64,000 nucleotides of DNA from a virus, in the IMG/VR virus record IMGVR_UViG_3300036761_003779, positions 41,879 to 105,878 of that record. One strand, 5' to 3'. The position numbers and the translations under genes were made by a program. Of the stretch, positions 63,641-64,000 are shown piece by piece. Under the pieces are notes generated by a model. That model saw nothing but the letters and a program-made list of their open reading frames with translations. It ran no database searches and was not told where the DNA came from. The first letter of the stretch is position 1. Every line of letters begins with the position of its first letter.

Positions 63641-64000
63641 ACACCTATGGCAGTTCCCGTTTGGTTCCGTGATGGCGCCGCAGTTCGAGCAGGGCGGCCC
63701 GGAGTCGTGGATCCGCCGCGTCACGTGCTCGACCGCCGCCTCGAGCGCCTCCGCGACCGTGGCGCCGCCCGCGGGCTTCTCCGCCGCCCCGAACCGCCCA
63801 CCCGGGAAGCGCCGCTCCACCCAGCGGACCAGGTAGTCGAGCGGGGAGGTCACCGCGCCGATGTCCGGGTTGTCCGAGTAGCCGAAGGGCTCGAAGCGCG
63901 TCCGCCGGAACTTCTCCGCCAGGTCGTCCCAGGGGACCCCGTACTGGAGCGCAATCGAGATCGAGGTGGCCCAGGCGTCCATGAGGCCCCGGACCGTGCT
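63608..64000 (-). CDS. nrdJ: Class II (B12-dependent) ribonucleotide reductase, C-terminal part
   Basis: The open frame extends to the right edge; the visible residues read STVRGLMDAWATSISIALQY then GVPWDDLAEKFRRTRFEPFG, SDNPDIGAVTSPLDYLVRWV, and end with CSNCGAITEPNGNCHRCLTC and GTTTGCG. This is the normal C-terminus of adenosylcobalamin-dependent reductases, with a zinc/redox cysteine tail. It converts ribonucleotides to deoxyribonucleotides. Most of the gene lies beyond the window. Its last codons are recoded. Confidence 0.9.
   Translation of the reverse strand, partial: STVRGLMDAWATSISIALQYGVPWDDLAEKFRRTRFEPFGYSDNPDIGAVTSPLDYLVRWVERRFPGGRFGAAEKPAGGATVAEALEAAVEHVTRRIHDSGPPCSNCGAITEPNGNCHRCLTCGTTTGCG

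Noticed and set aside
63066-63660. Group I intron or intein in the reductase gene
   Set aside because: The reductase reading frame is complete with its own stop before the HNH gene, and there are no intein splice motifs; duplication with recoding explains the data better.
1-64000. tRNA genes, rRNA, CRISPR arrays, insertion sequences, integrase
   Set aside because: None was recognised. A tRNA could be missed by eye in the 55.05-55.49 kb block; a covariance-model scan would settle it.

Overview
The window is one continuous piece of a tailed-bacteriophage genome with a contractile tail (myovirus type). It is very GC-rich, densely packed, and almost every gene lies on the minus strand with 1-10 nt gaps or 4-nt stop/start overlaps. 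Family-level hallmarks are a large terminase, portal, Mu F-like head protein, protease/scaffold gene, major capsid protein, tail sheath, tail tube, a two-frame tail chaperone, tape measure, gpD/gp5/gp25/J-like baseplate proteins and tail spikes. The sequence does not name the host. The base composition, three promoters placed exactly 6 nt before a start codon (leaderless mRNAs), a B12-type ribonucleotide reductase, ThyX and a poly-gamma-glutamate hydrolase point to a GC-rich bacterium, but nothing more specific can be defended.

Layout, read on the minus strand from right to left. (1) 64.0-56.5 kb, nucleotide metabolism and repair: the 3' end of a class II ribonucleotide reductase, an HNH endonuclease, small genes, a secreted cysteine-repeat peptide, a HhH-GPD glycosylase, a ribbon-helix-helix protein plus a second HNH endonuclease, a dCMP-deaminase-like protein, a DUF3310 protein, ThyX, and a 5'-3' exonuclease. 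(2) 56.3-52.5 kb, small regulatory-looking genes: a 276-aa unknown, a 440-bp non-coding block rich in palindromes, a two-repeat Myb/SANT-like protein, an excisionase-type HTH protein, and several small zinc-ribbon proteins. (3) 52.5-51.7 kb: the only plus-strand gene, a candidate small terminase, divergent from the large terminase. (4) 51.6-43.0 kb, packaging and head. (5) 43.0-31.6 kb: head decoration or fibre proteins, connector and neck genes, with a poly-gamma-glutamate hydrolase among them. (6) 31.6-20.8 kb, tail: sheath, tube, frameshifted chaperone, tape measure, tail-tube initiator, hub, spike and wedge. (7) 20.8-4.5 kb: J-like and I-like baseplate proteins and large adsorption proteins. 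(8) 4.3-2.8 kb: lysis cassette (LLH-type holin and overlapping spanin-like genes). (9) 2.7-0 kb: a small protein and a beta-helix tail spike that runs off the left end.

The most unusual observation is at the two HNH endonuclease genes. Each sits at the end of a nucleotide-metabolism gene (reductase 3' end, deaminase 5' end). At each place a short piece of the target gene is present twice: a GC-rich, native-looking copy displaced to the far side of the cassette, and a codon-recoded copy joined to the functional enzyme. In the reductase case ten residues (LTCGTTTGCG) are identical while 8 of 10 codons differ synonymously. This suggests homing cassettes that restore the gene they enter while making the repaired target resistant to cleavage.

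Other points of note are a canonical -1 slippery heptamer in the tail chaperone, a nested scaffold start inside the protease gene, a holin C-terminus assembled from duplicated pieces of itself and of the neighbouring spanin gene, and a candidate origin/regulatory block at 55.05-55.49 kb.
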